Assembly: GCF_024763615.1 (NCBI RefSeq)
Contig: NC_077223.1
Location: 17,174,001 to 17,238,000, forward strand
Direction of reading: 5' to 3'
Length of the DNA stretch: 64,000 nucleotides
From: Phlebotomus papatasi
Taxonomy: Eukaryota > Arthropoda > Insecta > Diptera > Psychodidae
The position numbers and the translations under genes are program-made. Shown in pieces: positions 1-12,400 of this stretch. Every line of letters begins with the position of its first letter. The first letter of the stretch is position 1. The notes below the pieces were generated by a model that saw only the letters and a list, made by a program, of their open reading frames with translations, was not told where the DNA came from and searched no databases.

Positions 1-21
1 AAAAGTTATTGTGCGCTGGGC
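1..21. mobile_element. End of a 144-bp hairpin MITE, cut by the window edge
   Basis: The first 21 bases match the terminus (AAAAGTTATTGTGCG followed by CTGGGC) of the hairpin MITE found complete at 45208, 56041 and 56190. Only this end is inside the window. Confidence 0.7.
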
Positions 22-215
22 ATAAGGCTCGAATGCTTGTAAAAAGGTAAAGAAGAAATAAACAAATATCGCTATTTTAATTAAAAGGAAAACAACTAAA
101 ACCTTATAAATATCTCAACAAACACAAATTTTCTTATCTTATTACTTATCGCAATTATTGATATGGAGTTTTATTCTATAAACTTCCATGCGGAGCATGA
201 AAACTTTTTCCTCAC

Positions 216-468
216 CTGATTTGGTATCATCACGACTGAGAAACTCCTGCTCCAGTTCATCTCGGCGATTCCTCAGTTGTTCCGCCAACTCCCGGATTGC
301 AGAGCTTTCCACGAGACCAACTCTTTGGCGGAAAGTAAGCTTCCTGGTTTTAGAAGCCGCCGAAGTGTACTGCACAAAATGAATATCCAGCTGTGGGTCC
401 AGCTTGAGATATGCCCCTTTGTTGGAGCCGATTTCGTAATAGTTGGAGGCGGAAAATATTGTAATGAC
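216..468 (-). CDS. rdgC: rdgC exon 8: end of catalytic domain and start of first EF-hand
   Basis: The exon follows a TTTTTTAG acceptor and starts in phase 0 with VITIFSASNYYEIGSNKGAY, the conserved last beta strands of PPP phosphatases that include the SASNYY loop over the active site. It continues through HFVQYTSAASKTRKL and a long charged helix (SSAIRELAEQLRNRRDELEQ) into DDTKS, the first residues of an EF-hand calcium loop. A strong donor (TCAG then GTGAGG) cuts the next codon after its first base G, as expected if the loop glycine is split by the intron. The open frame runs on into the intron to 142, but that tail is not conserved. The rest of the EF-hands must lie to the left of base 1. 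Confidence 0.93.
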
Positions 469-3400
469 CTAAAAAAGAGTAGGAAAGGACCTTTGATGTT
501 AAATGACTGTGCGTAAAACTCTTTGAAATTTGATCATTCTCAACTAAAGTTCCTTTTTTGCCCTTTCAAGTAGAATTTTCAGAAATGCTAAAAGGAAAGT
601 GAGTGGTTGAGAAGATATTTCCTAGCCACTAACATTAACATATTATAAATTTCTAGCACATAGATGATTCCATACAGTTTGGAACATGGCAGAATTAAGA
701 AGATTCCATATTTAATTAATAAATTTTAGTTAATCAGAAATAGCGCAAAATGGTTTACTTGCTATATTATTACAAGAATTTCTCAAAAGATTTATAATTC
801 CCTCTACTCCGTCACATTGTTGGTTGTTATAAAACATTTTCCATTCCTGTTCCAGAATATTTATGACTTTCTCATTTACAGATATGTGCTAGAAATAACA
901 TATCACTTTTACTTTTGAGTAGTAAATATTCAGTACGTTACCTCCAAAACTTATTGATTTTTAATTAATTAAATATGGGGTAGAGTGGGGATATTTGATG
1001 AGGAACTAAACATTTTCCACGTTATTTGTTTTTTCAAAATCATAATACTTCACTCTCATGCATGTCTCAAACAACTTGCCTTTTATTATTTTTTAAAATT
1101 TTTGAATTGTTATATCTTTCTTAATAGGGCAGTGCAGGACAATTTCATAAAATTCGTGTAATATTTTAATGGAAATTACACTGAATATTTGTTTCGCTCT
1201 AAATGCTTCTACACACTGGGAACATTTTTAGTAAATAATGCTCTTTAAAGAAAATTTCCCGTCATTATAAGCAGAAACGTAAAAACTTTTCTAAAAAGAT
1301 AATTTTTGATGAAAATTGTTTCCGATCTGTAGAGGCCATAAGTCAACTGAAACTAGTCATTTTCACTCGAAATTGATTAATTCAAAACCAATACATCCAT
1401 AAAAGTACTTTTTTAGAGACCAATTACAGTAAGTATCAAAAGTTTGTTGACTCATGTAAAAACAGGAAACCCGGTGAAAAATGACAAAAAAATTTTAAAT
1501 TTTTCTTTTTGAAAATTAGTTGCATATCCGTAGATCTTATTTATGTATTACCAAAAAAAAACATTTTATTTCAAATAAAAAGTTGATCACATCTTATGCG
1601 TCAAAATTATGTTGAAAAAGTTACTAAAAATGGTGAAATACGTACAACCAACAATATGTCATCCAGTTAATATTCCAGCAGCGAAAGTAAAGCTTACATG
1701 TAAATGATAGTGATTTGTAAGGCTCCGTGCAAGCTCTAGTTTTCAACAACATTTAAGTCATTCGAAAGCTTTACAAATGTATTGCTTTCAAAATAATTAA
1801 CATGTAGGGTATATGAAAGTATACACAGTCGGGTCCCGGTCAAAATCCCGAAAGCCAAAATCCTGAAAACCAAAATACCAAATGGGCCAAAATCTCGAAT
1901 TCTTAAAAATGTCACAGCTACTCCCACGATTGCATCCGCGCTTGCTGGAGGCAAAGGGTAATCTTCTGTGTCTTAGAAAATTACTCTAAACATTTTCCTC
2001 CATATAATTTCGTCCCTTTCAGGATTTTTAAAATTCGGGATTTTGGCTTTCGGGATTTTGGCCTTTTCAGAATTTTGGCGCTCGGGATTTTGGCTTTCAG
2101 GATTTTGGCTTTCGGGATTTTGGCTGCCACCGACACAGTCATGTAAGGAATAAGTAAGTCACAGTGTAAGGCTTTCTTTTAATGAATATGCAAATGATAC
2201 AAAGGCTTCACCATGTATTGCTTTCGTAATATTAACAAGTAAGGTATTTGAAAGGTTACACCAGCATGTAAGACTTAAGTAAAGTAAGGTGTAAAGCTTT
2301 CTTTTAATCAACACGTAAACTGTCCTAAAACTTTACCATGTTTTGCGTTCATGAAACTTAGAAAGATAACGTATATGAAAGTTTACACTGTCCTTTGAGG
2401 CATAAATACAACATGGTGTAAGTTTTTCCCTTCTTCGCTAATAAATTCGCTTCAAGGATATAATTCAAGCGAGCTACACCGGAGTCCTGCTACAAAGGTT
2501 CAGATGAAATATTTTATTTCTATTCATCAGTGTAGTTTAGTTTTTAACTAAAACCTACTATTAAGATGAATGATTATGAATATGATTCATGTGATCATGT
2601 TCTGGAGTGACTTCTCTAATAATGAGAGTCACTTCAAGTTTTGATACGAATGCTTTTGATGAAAAGCGTGAATGCTTTTCATGAAAAGCAAAGTTCGTCG
2701 GCCTTACATTTAAGGCTTACTTAGGTGACAAAAAAGTAGTTATACAATGTTAAACGTCCATAAGAAACAGATTAACGTATATCTAGCAGGTTGGTCCTTT
2801 TTTAAGGCTTACCTTGAGCATTTTTTGTCTTCTGAAATGCTTTACATGAATGCAATTCTTATGGTTTACATGTATTTATTAGCATAGTTTTACAGAATTT
2901 GCTTACAAAAGCTTTACTGGATTTACTTGTGTATTTATGTAAGGTATCCTTAAAAACCATAAAAATGCATCCAATAGCATTCTTATGCTTTACAAGTAAG
3001 GCTGACGTAGGTGACAAAAGTGTGGTTATATCATGTTAAACCTCCATAAGTGATATTGATTAGTAAGGCTTACATGCACTATCATGTAAGACTTATGTAA
3101 AGCATCTTTTCGCTGCTGGGATTTTGCAATTGTGTCATTTGAGAAGAAAATACTAGGTTTGCACATTTTTAAAGTTTTCAATGGTTAAGATTTATATATA
3201 AAAGTGATGATAAATAATACGTAAGAAATAATGAGTTTCTTTTTTGTTAATTTTTTTAACAATATTGCGATTTTAATAAAATTTACGTCTAAATCAAAAG
3301 TTGAGAAAATTAAATTTTAGAGTGAGGTGGGGCTACTTTGAACTGTAAGGCTACATTGATACATGATTTTTTCCTCATATTTCCAGAGGAAACTGGGCTT

Positions 3401-6400
3401 TAACGTAATAGACTGTAGCCCCACAGCTCAAAATAACCCCTTCTCCCCATACCTCAAGTTAGCTATTAAACTATTTAAAAATACATATTTCATAATGTTC
3501 GCCGAAATAATACAAAAACTACGAGCAAATTTGTTTAGGTTGCGGTGCAATATCTGCAAAATTTTTACAAGGAGAAGCGAAAAATAGCTTCACTTTTTAT
3601 TAGCCTTGATGGGCCCCTGCTTAAAATAATTCTGGAATTAGATTAGAAAGCGACAACTTTCAATGCATCATCAATTTCAACATACAACTCTTGGGTAAAT
3701 AGTTTCTTTTTAAATTGCCCTTTACTACAGTCATGTTCTTCAGCTATTAAATTTGTGTAAGAGTTTTTCTGTAGTTTTACCAATGCAAATCCTTGTGTTT
3801 TTTTACTGTATCATAAATTCTGAAAAACACTTACGTCCTGCAGATGCAAAATAATCTCCTGAGTTTCTGAATAATTCCAAAATATAAACCTAAACTCAAA
3901 CTAGATGATACCAATAGAAATTGAATGCGAAATGCTGTGTAGTACTATTAACTTGTTATCAAACTATTGATTTGTTTCAAAATTATCAATTTTCAGCAGA
4001 TTTTGAAATTGAGAAATTTCACAAAACGAGAATAATCTGACTCTCCAATGTAAAACTGATGTAGTGGCGGCAGTTTCAAATGCAAACGTATTTTTTGAAA
4101 TAATATTATTCTAAATCAACTACGAATAGCACGAATAGTAGTGGAATGAAACTGTCAATATTAAGTTTCTGTGCAAATTTTCTGCATGATGAGAAAATTA
4201 ATTGTAGAGCTGTAAGAAGGATCTTCTAGCTAGCCAGTCAGACGTGCATGCAATTAGTAAGACAATGCATCATAAATCGAGTGGGATTTTGTGGAATAAT
4301 GTAGAGAATATTGTGCTATTGGTAAAATTTCACCTAGAGCAATATTGCTCTATGCTAGAGAGTTATATGTCTCATTCTCACCCTTCCGTCGTGCACCATT
4401 TCATGTCCATCGGGCTTGCACTCATGCGATCTCACTATATAGGTGAGTTTGTGCTTCTGCAGGAAGTTCTTTGTGACATCCGGTCCAAAGTAGGTTCCGG
4501 CACCTCTTAGAGAATTTGGGCGACAGCCTTCGTTGTGTTGTGGATCACTCCAGAGAATGTCAAAGACCTGCAGAAAAGAGATATTTTTTTGGTCAATTTT
4601 CTTTTACAATTTTCCTCGTCCTCGACAATAAAACTCTATTCACGGATTCTGCGCTTCCAGAGGAAATTATACATTTAGCTCCCCACGAGATGCTCATTTT
4701 CCTCTTTACGATTTATACCCATCGTCATCCATTCGCAACAAGACAGTTAAGGACATCTTTTTATTGAGTGGAAAGATTGTGTGAAATTTACGATGAAGCT
4801 TCGTAATCAAATTGAGGGCACTCCGAGACAACTGATCTTCCGAGTCCAGGGATGATTAATAGAAAATATAAGTTCAGGCAAAGTGCACTCAAGTGAAACG
4901 GAATGGGCCATAATACGAGAAAATCTACAAACTGAAACTTGTGCCATATGCAATTAGATTATCTTTGCATTCCAAGCGAGAGACATATTCAGTGTATTCA
5001 GTGTTCGGAATAGAAGGGCAGAATCCAGTAATTTAGACCAAGTGTTTGCTTGGTTTTCACCATAAACCCTTTTGCTGAACACTTCCTATTCATGTTTAAA
5101 CTAGAATTAATATATATGCAACGTTAAATTCTAAAAGAGATGTCAACCAGAGTTTCACATAGTGGCTTAATCCTTTGCAATACCAACAGTACCAATGGGT
5201 CTTTATAGTCACACCAGCTACTATAATGTTTCACTTCATTCAAACACCTTTTTGATTGACGATTTTCTGTACACAAACACCTTTTATTAAGCATGCCCCA
5301 CCTTGCAGATTGTAATCCTTTTTGAAGATGTTGGTGTTTTGAGATAAAGAGCCTTGAACATTTAATTATATTTTTCATAGTAAAAATTACAATATCAAAT
5401 CGAACTTTTCAGTAGTGAATATGTTCTTTATCTTCTAATTTAGATTTTTCACTAAAGTGATAACACTGCGAACGTCCCATATATTAATTCAGAAACATTT
5501 TTAAATAAATTTTTATTAAAAGAAAATGGTTTTTGTTCATACTTATCATTAAATTATCTTTATCTGAGTTGTTTGCAGAATAATAAAGAATGTCATTCTA
5601 CTATTTTCTTTCCGGTTAGAACGACATATGCCAATATAAACCTTCCTTTCCAAAACTTTAAAGTAACTTTCTCACTATAAATTAAAATTTTATAACGCCT
5701 CTAATTAATTGTCGACAATTATGTATTAAAATGTCCACAAGTTTTGTCTCTCAACCACTTATTCGAACTTGATTTATTTATTTATAAGAAGGTGGACTTA
5801 GTACAAAAAAGATGTTTTTAACGGGTTTAAACAGAATAAGTCTGGTTTCACATTCAAATTAACAAAGAAACGTATTAATTTTAATGCAAAACCATAATTC
5901 ATATTATAATTATATATAAAGTAAATTTAAATTTTTTTTTGAGGGCCAAAAATGTTATAAAAAATTATTATTTATTTATTTCATATACTGCTCTTGAGCT
6001 AGAGTTCTTGAAAGCAAAATTAACAATAAGTAAATCAAAGTCCAAAATTTTGAGTGATTGAAAGGCAGAAAAGAGTTGGCAAAGCGTCACGAACTTTGCG
6101 AAGTGCTCGAACTCGTGACTTGTTATACCTCATAAGTACTTATTATTTACCGTTTACCGGTCCTGAAACGATTAGAACCGATTAATTAATCACTCAAAAT
6201 ATTGCTCAAAATTTCTTAGAAGTAATATAGGGTAAGTGTGCCAAATTCCGACCAGCTTGTAATTTCGGCCACATTTTTTGTTCCTCGAATTTCCATGAAT
6301 GTTTAGTTTTTACATACTCTAGAGATTATACAATGCAAAAGAATAACAAAAAATGTAGCTTCGACAAACGAAATGACAAGAAAAAGATTTTGGAAGAATT

Positions 6401-9400
6401 CCCGAAGGGCAAGGAAATATGAGAATGACGGTGTCCGAAATAGGGCACCAAAGCTATGTCTACATTTTTATTCATTTTAAAATATATTAAGAATAATTTT
6501 AAAGTAAATAAAGACGATAAACTGTCTACAAGGTTCTAAGCAACACTCCTAAAGAAGAAGGAATGAAAAAAATCAATTTCTATTAAAGATATTACATTTC
6601 AAACTTGAGATTTTGGCGCTTGCATGCAACTACGCCGCAATTTGGCACACTTACCCTAATTGAACCGAACCCTAATTCGGTTAAGAAATGCGCTCTCTAC
6701 AGCCCATTATTAGGAATGAATCAACGGTACTTTCGTATAAGAACGAAATGTCCGCCTGAGTAATTTTTAAAACATATCCAAAAATGAAAAAAAATCGCAC
6801 GACAGGTTTTCGAGCAATTCCAAAAAAAACATGGTTTTGGTGGGAAAAGGAAATGTGGGATCGGCTTATGAAAGATCCCCCAAAGATCCCAACCCAAGAA
6901 GCAAAATAGCTGCCTTATAGAACCAAGTATTAGACAAGTCTTTTAGTGCACTTTTAAAAGACTTAAAGTGAAAATTTTCTGTTGAAATTCCTATAGCAGC
7001 ACTTAAGATCCTTAAGAGTGCGCCACTTTACTTATAGTAATCTCAGTGATGGAAGCAAGAGCGTTATAAGTAAATAAATAGATTTTTGGTTCTATAGTGC
7101 CTTACTTAGGGAATTCTACAAGACTATTTTAAGAAAAAATTGCTGCTTGGGAAGTCTCTATCTCTAACTATTTGGGCCCCAAAGCTGGCGACAGCCGGAA
7201 AGACAGACGGATAAGACTGACAGACGAACAGACAGACAAAAAGCGTGACAAATTATTTGAAACACAAAGATATGTTGAGAAAAGTGATCTCCGAAAGTAT
7301 GTCATCTAGTTTTTTTTTTTTAATTTATGGATAAAGCGAATAAAAATGTGATAATACCCCATGATTGGTACTATTTCCCTCAGCATTTTTGAGAATCTTC
7401 ACAAAATTACTTTTAAGAAAACGGCTCTATAAATGTATTTCCTTACAAAATAGAGGAAAATTACTTTCACAAAGTTTTAGAGCGGTAAATTTTCTATAAA
7501 ACTGCGCTAATTAGAAATTTCTGGGGCACTCGGGTAACTAGTAAAAAAATATATATATCCGTTTTGTGACTTTTTGCCTCAGTCTCCCCTAGTCTTTATG
7601 TAAGTTTAAGATATGCTGTTTTAAAATGTTGCATACCTATTTGAGATCTTTACAAAACCGTGCAGTACTTTCCGAAAACCAGAATTTTCCGCAACCATTT
7701 ATTTTATAGTAGAAGCAGTAACTTAAAACCGCTGTACCTAGGCCTCCATTTAAACCCATTTTGCATCCCTAATTGACTATCCACTCACATGAATAAAAGC
7801 AATAGAAATATTCAGCTCCCGATTAAGAATAAGAACTTGCGCGCATCATAGGAAAGAAGGCAAAATATTGATCATCGGCTGGGTTAACAGTAGTCGAATA
7901 GACCATACTTGCAACAAGTTTTCTAATCTGTTTTGTAAATCACTGTAGGAATTGTATTCTTTTATTTGTAGTATACAGGTTATAGCCCTAAATTTTGAAA
8001 ACGATATTACTCATTTTTAAGTTAAAATTTCGATATTATTTTAATCTTTACTTGCATTTCCAACAAAACCATCATTTTACTTATAAACTACAATAAGCTT
8101 ATTACAAGCTTTTGACCATCTGTTGGTGATACGTGTTAATTTGAAATATGCCAAAGTGTGAAGTTCTTTATTCAAACCTTCAATAGCATCTCCTGCATTT
8201 GCCCGATTGTTTGAGTCCGTGACACAATCAGCTGATTTTGCCTGCTATACAGGTCTTTATGTGAGTTTAATTAATTTTCCTCAAAAGGAAGATTTAAATT
8301 CGTAGGCATTGAAGGGAAGCTATTAATAAATTGAACAGAGCTCCATCCGTTGATATGACGTCCCTTGGTGGTAAATACTTGTGAGCAAGTATGTGAATTA
8401 CATAAGCCCCTGGGCATTGGCTTTCACGCTGGTTGGTCATTCCGTATTGCAACTATACAAAGCTGCCAATATCTAATCATCAAACAATTCAGCTTTCAGA
8501 TCCGTAATCATTCTATCCGTTTTTGCTTTTAAGTGGCAAACAGGGACAGGACTATTGTTAACTCAAACGACGAAATAACGTCATTCCTAATAGATATAGT
8601 GTCATTGAGGCATTCATGCACAGCTCTACGTTACTTCCATCTCCTTTGGCTTCTGAATTAATGAGTTACAGAAACCTAATTAAAATAAGTATGTATAGTG
8701 AATTAGGACTTTAATGAATGGTTGCAAAATTAAATTTATAAACTTTGAGCGAAAGTTTCTGTAAGAAACCGAGCAAGACACATAGCAAGATCAAAATTTA
8801 CTCTACTATTTCAATTGCAATTTTGCATATAAAACAGTTGGAAACTACATAAATCCATACTGGGGAAAGTGTGTATGTAACTAACCCCAAATTAGTGTCG
8901 GTTTACTCCAAACAGTAAGAGTTACCCTTGCAATAAAAATATGAAGTTCGTCTCTAACGGTTTAAGTTCTGGATAAAGAAATTTTAAGAGTAAACTAAGA
9001 AAAGCACAATGTAATTTCTTAATTTAAACTTAAGATTCATCAGATTTTCTATTTAAAATATATATAGAAAAAATAGAAAAATATTGGCATTATTATACTG
9101 ATTATACTCGTTAAGAATTTTTCTTGTCATAATCGCTGCAATATTCTCATTCTTATACAAAATTTCTACAACATAAGGGTAGGCTCTCAAGTTCGCAGAT
9201 ACTCTGGCTTCCAACACTTCATCTTTTCCCCATATTCCTTTAATAAATCAGACCTATTTTTTTTAGCAAATGTGGACATTAAGATTAGCTATTAAAATAT
9301 ATTGCCATCGAGAGGTAAAAAAAAAGATAGTGTGTAACCTGAAAGCCTTCCCCTACAGAAATTTAAGTTCAGTATTTGAAAGTCTCTACTTTAACTAAAT

Positions 9401-12400
9401 TGTAATAAAATACATTTTCAATAATCCATAAACACTTTTGGTAAGCAGTGAATGTAAAAGAATTTTCCTCCTTGCCCTTCTAAATAATCTGCCATTCAAA
9501 CATTGCCTAACTTGAAGAGTGAAAGTTAGAAAATGCGCTTACGCTTTAACGCTTCGTTCCCAAATGCTTACATTTTCAAGTAAGAATCTTTTGCTGACAG
9601 AAAAATCCTATCTGGAAAAATTCCTACAAAGAAGCTTTTTTTTATTTAATTTCACATTTCTGTCTGTTGATTTAATGCTATCAATTGACTTAAGTTAGTC
9701 GATTCTTTTCCACTCCGCCCTTTGGCCCTTACTTCTAAAGTATATTGCGCCGCAGTCCTAGATAGTTCTCACTCACAAGTCCATATATCCATATTGTTTA
9801 CTCTCATGTAATCATTTTTATAATAAATGCATGTAATGTATCACATAATAATTAATTCTTGAAAAATTCTATGATTTTATTTAATTAAAATTCCAAAAGC
9901 CGTTATAATTATAACATTTTGATATTCATCATGAGATTCTCAGCGGGAATTTTAACATGGAAATAATAGAAAATTAAAATAAGATGAGAGCCGAAGTGGC
10001 GAAAGCAATAGAACGGTTTTAAAAATGCCTTTTTGAATCATTGAAAGACAAAAAAAATCTTCAAGCTGAATGTTATTCCTAATCAGAAAATAACGTAGTT
10101 TTAAAATTTCTTTAGTTCGGGAATTTAAGTAAAATAGCATATTACATAAACTTTTTTTTGCAAATGTTAAAGTTCCCAAGCACAAGTAGAACTTGAATAT
10201 TCATCGGAGATACTTCGAAAAGAATCAATTTCTGAGAAATGATGTCACACTCTTTGTCCGTCTGATCCATTAGTCTGTATCCAAAACGTAGAGGTCAAAC
10301 GATTAAAGATACAGACTTGAAACTTTCGACCCCCCCCCCCATAAGTTGACCCGAAGATCATTAACATAACCTTCATTTTTATTGCCAACCCTTTGTATAC
10401 GCTTGGACTGGATAAAAATTATCTTTCTTCGAAACATCACTTCAGGTATTCAAAAATGATCCAATGCAGAAATATTTTGAAAATTCTCACAATTTTATGG
10501 TTTTAAGGAAATCAACGCTAAATCATATACTTCGGGAGAGAAAGCTACATAGATTAACTTAAATTAAACCATCTGTCAGGAGGAGACCAGTTGCATACCA
10601 TACACCAAAATTAAAATAATATAATAATAATAATTTAAAAAATATAATAAATAAAAATAATAGGAATATAACTATTATCTAGACATTGTTAGGGAATTGA
10701 AAATATTATAACTTGGCTTTTGAGAAAGTCATAATAGAATTTGATAAATTCCAGTCTTATATAATCACAAGAATGCTTATTCAATGTTTGCAATGTTCTA
10801 CACTGTCTCACTTATTACGGAATACTACAAGTTGACATGGAAAAGATGGAAAAGGAGATATATACTTCTTTGTTGAATTTATAAATTTACTTAGGAAGCC
10901 CTTTCCTCTAACTTTCCCAGAACAAATATGGACATACCTGTTTCCACTCAACACGGTCAATCATATCGACTCCAGGGGCACTTCCTTCCATTATTGGTGG
11001 TCTCAGGAGCGAGGCATATTTCCCTCGATCGAGACTCTTCACCAAGTCCAAGTCTGTTGAATCAGAGATTCCTCCATGAACCACAAGGACGCGATTGTTG
11101 ACGATGGTTCCAAGAGGAAGCCACCTATAGACCCCTTCAATCATCTTAAGGAGTCTTTCAGCATTGTGCTGCAAAGTTCATCGGTTATAACATCATGAAG
11201 AAGCATTTATAATTCTTGTGCATACCTTGTATTTCTGATGCACTTCTCGGATGAATCCATACCTGGCATTCATGACGGAGTCCTCATGATTGCCACGATT
11301 GAGGAAAACACCACCAGGATAGACAATGACACATGCCAAGAGCAGCAGAAACACTTCCAGACCCTTCTTCCCACGATCCACAAAATCTCCATTGAACACA
11401 TAAGGATTTTCAGGCGATGGAAGTCCATTCTGTTAAGGACAAAAAGACACGTAAAATCCCCATTAAATGATACATCTCTGGGTTTGAGAACAATTGCTCT
11501 GGGATAAATTTCACTCAACAAACGAAAGGATGAAAAACGATAAATCATACGAGAAACAACTATCCCAGTGGGATTATTCTTGTGTAGAGAATTTCTCCAA
11601 CACTCAAACAAATATTTATTCACACACAAAAAGTATAGCAAAACTTTTGTGACCAAAACCTAATAAAAATATCAATGGAATTGCTGTCCGACCTCAAAGG
11701 CAGCTCTCGTTCACTTTTCCCTTTTATGTAATACCATTGAAGACAGTTTTTCTGCAAGACGGGAAAGTCTGTCAACGAATGGTAAGTATTTAGAGAACTG
11801 AACAACAAAAGTTCCATTCAAATGTGTAGTAGAAGCATTAAAAAGCGTCGCTACTTGCGTTAGCAATTGTCGTATCTGTTTTGTAAAAGCAAAACTGATA
11901 TAGCAATTGCAAAATAAAATTATTCAAATGACGAAGTAAGAAGCTTTTACTAATCTCTGTAAAAAAAGAACTTAGACTTTTATAGCGTGTAATTCCTGTC
12001 TATCCGATTAATATGTGATAGTGTTTCATTTAGAATATTTTATAAAAACGAAAGAATAAAGCATATTTCAATCTCATACACACTGATTTTACGTCATAAA
12101 ATTATTTCGACTCCTCACACGTAGATTTAACAAAATATTGGAAATCTAAAATGATTTTTTTTTAAGTAGCGCTATTTGTCCGACTATGCATTGCGGTATC
12201 ACCAAATCAAGAGGACAAACGATTAGAGATAGAGGCTAGATATTTATCAGAAGATTCCCCAGTGAGCCTCAAGACTCATTAACAATGCCTTTATTCTCAC
12301 CTACACTCCTCCAAAATCATGATTTCCTTATGATATCTTGCATAATTTTGTACATATTTTGTACATACATTTTGAGTTTTTAAAAAGCGAAACTGAATTA

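Larger units (their letters stand above)
469..4381 (-). other. rdgC intron 7 (repeat-rich)
   Basis: This stretch of about 3.9 kb separates exons 7 and 8. No host coding exon was found. It holds a diverged tandem array (about 1740-2430) interrupted by a CGGGTCCCGG-type element, further degenerate GTAAGGCTT-rich sequence to about 3110, and AT-rich sequence without recognisable structure elsewhere. Around 3320-3445 are two facing GTAGCCCCA-type blocks that recur near 36130, an old repeat. Confidence 0.8.
4568..10937 (-). other. rdgC intron 6
   Basis: This intron is about 6.4 kb and has no host exon that I can support. It contains a TA-flanked GGGTAAGTG element (6230-6656), a CCCAAG-ended element (6893-7151), a degenerate GAGCACTTCGCAAAG-type repeat (about 6061-6200), a fragment of a CACTCTGGCTTC-type repeat (about 9175-9360) and a C10 run at 10330. 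The stretch 8200-8650 is less AT-rich and seems free of repeats; I see no motif that gives it a role. Confidence 0.75.

Noticed and set aside
5124..5378. 84-codon minus-strand frame with several cysteines
   Set aside because: No recognisable family, and no splice phase that fits the phosphatase.
11238..11507. Plus-strand open frame across rdgC exon 5
   Set aside because: Antisense shadow of the conserved catalytic exon.
11270..11656. 128-codon minus-strand frame, one of the longest in the window
   Set aside because: Out-of-frame reading through exon 5 and its upstream intron; the true frame carries GDFVDRG and RGNHED.
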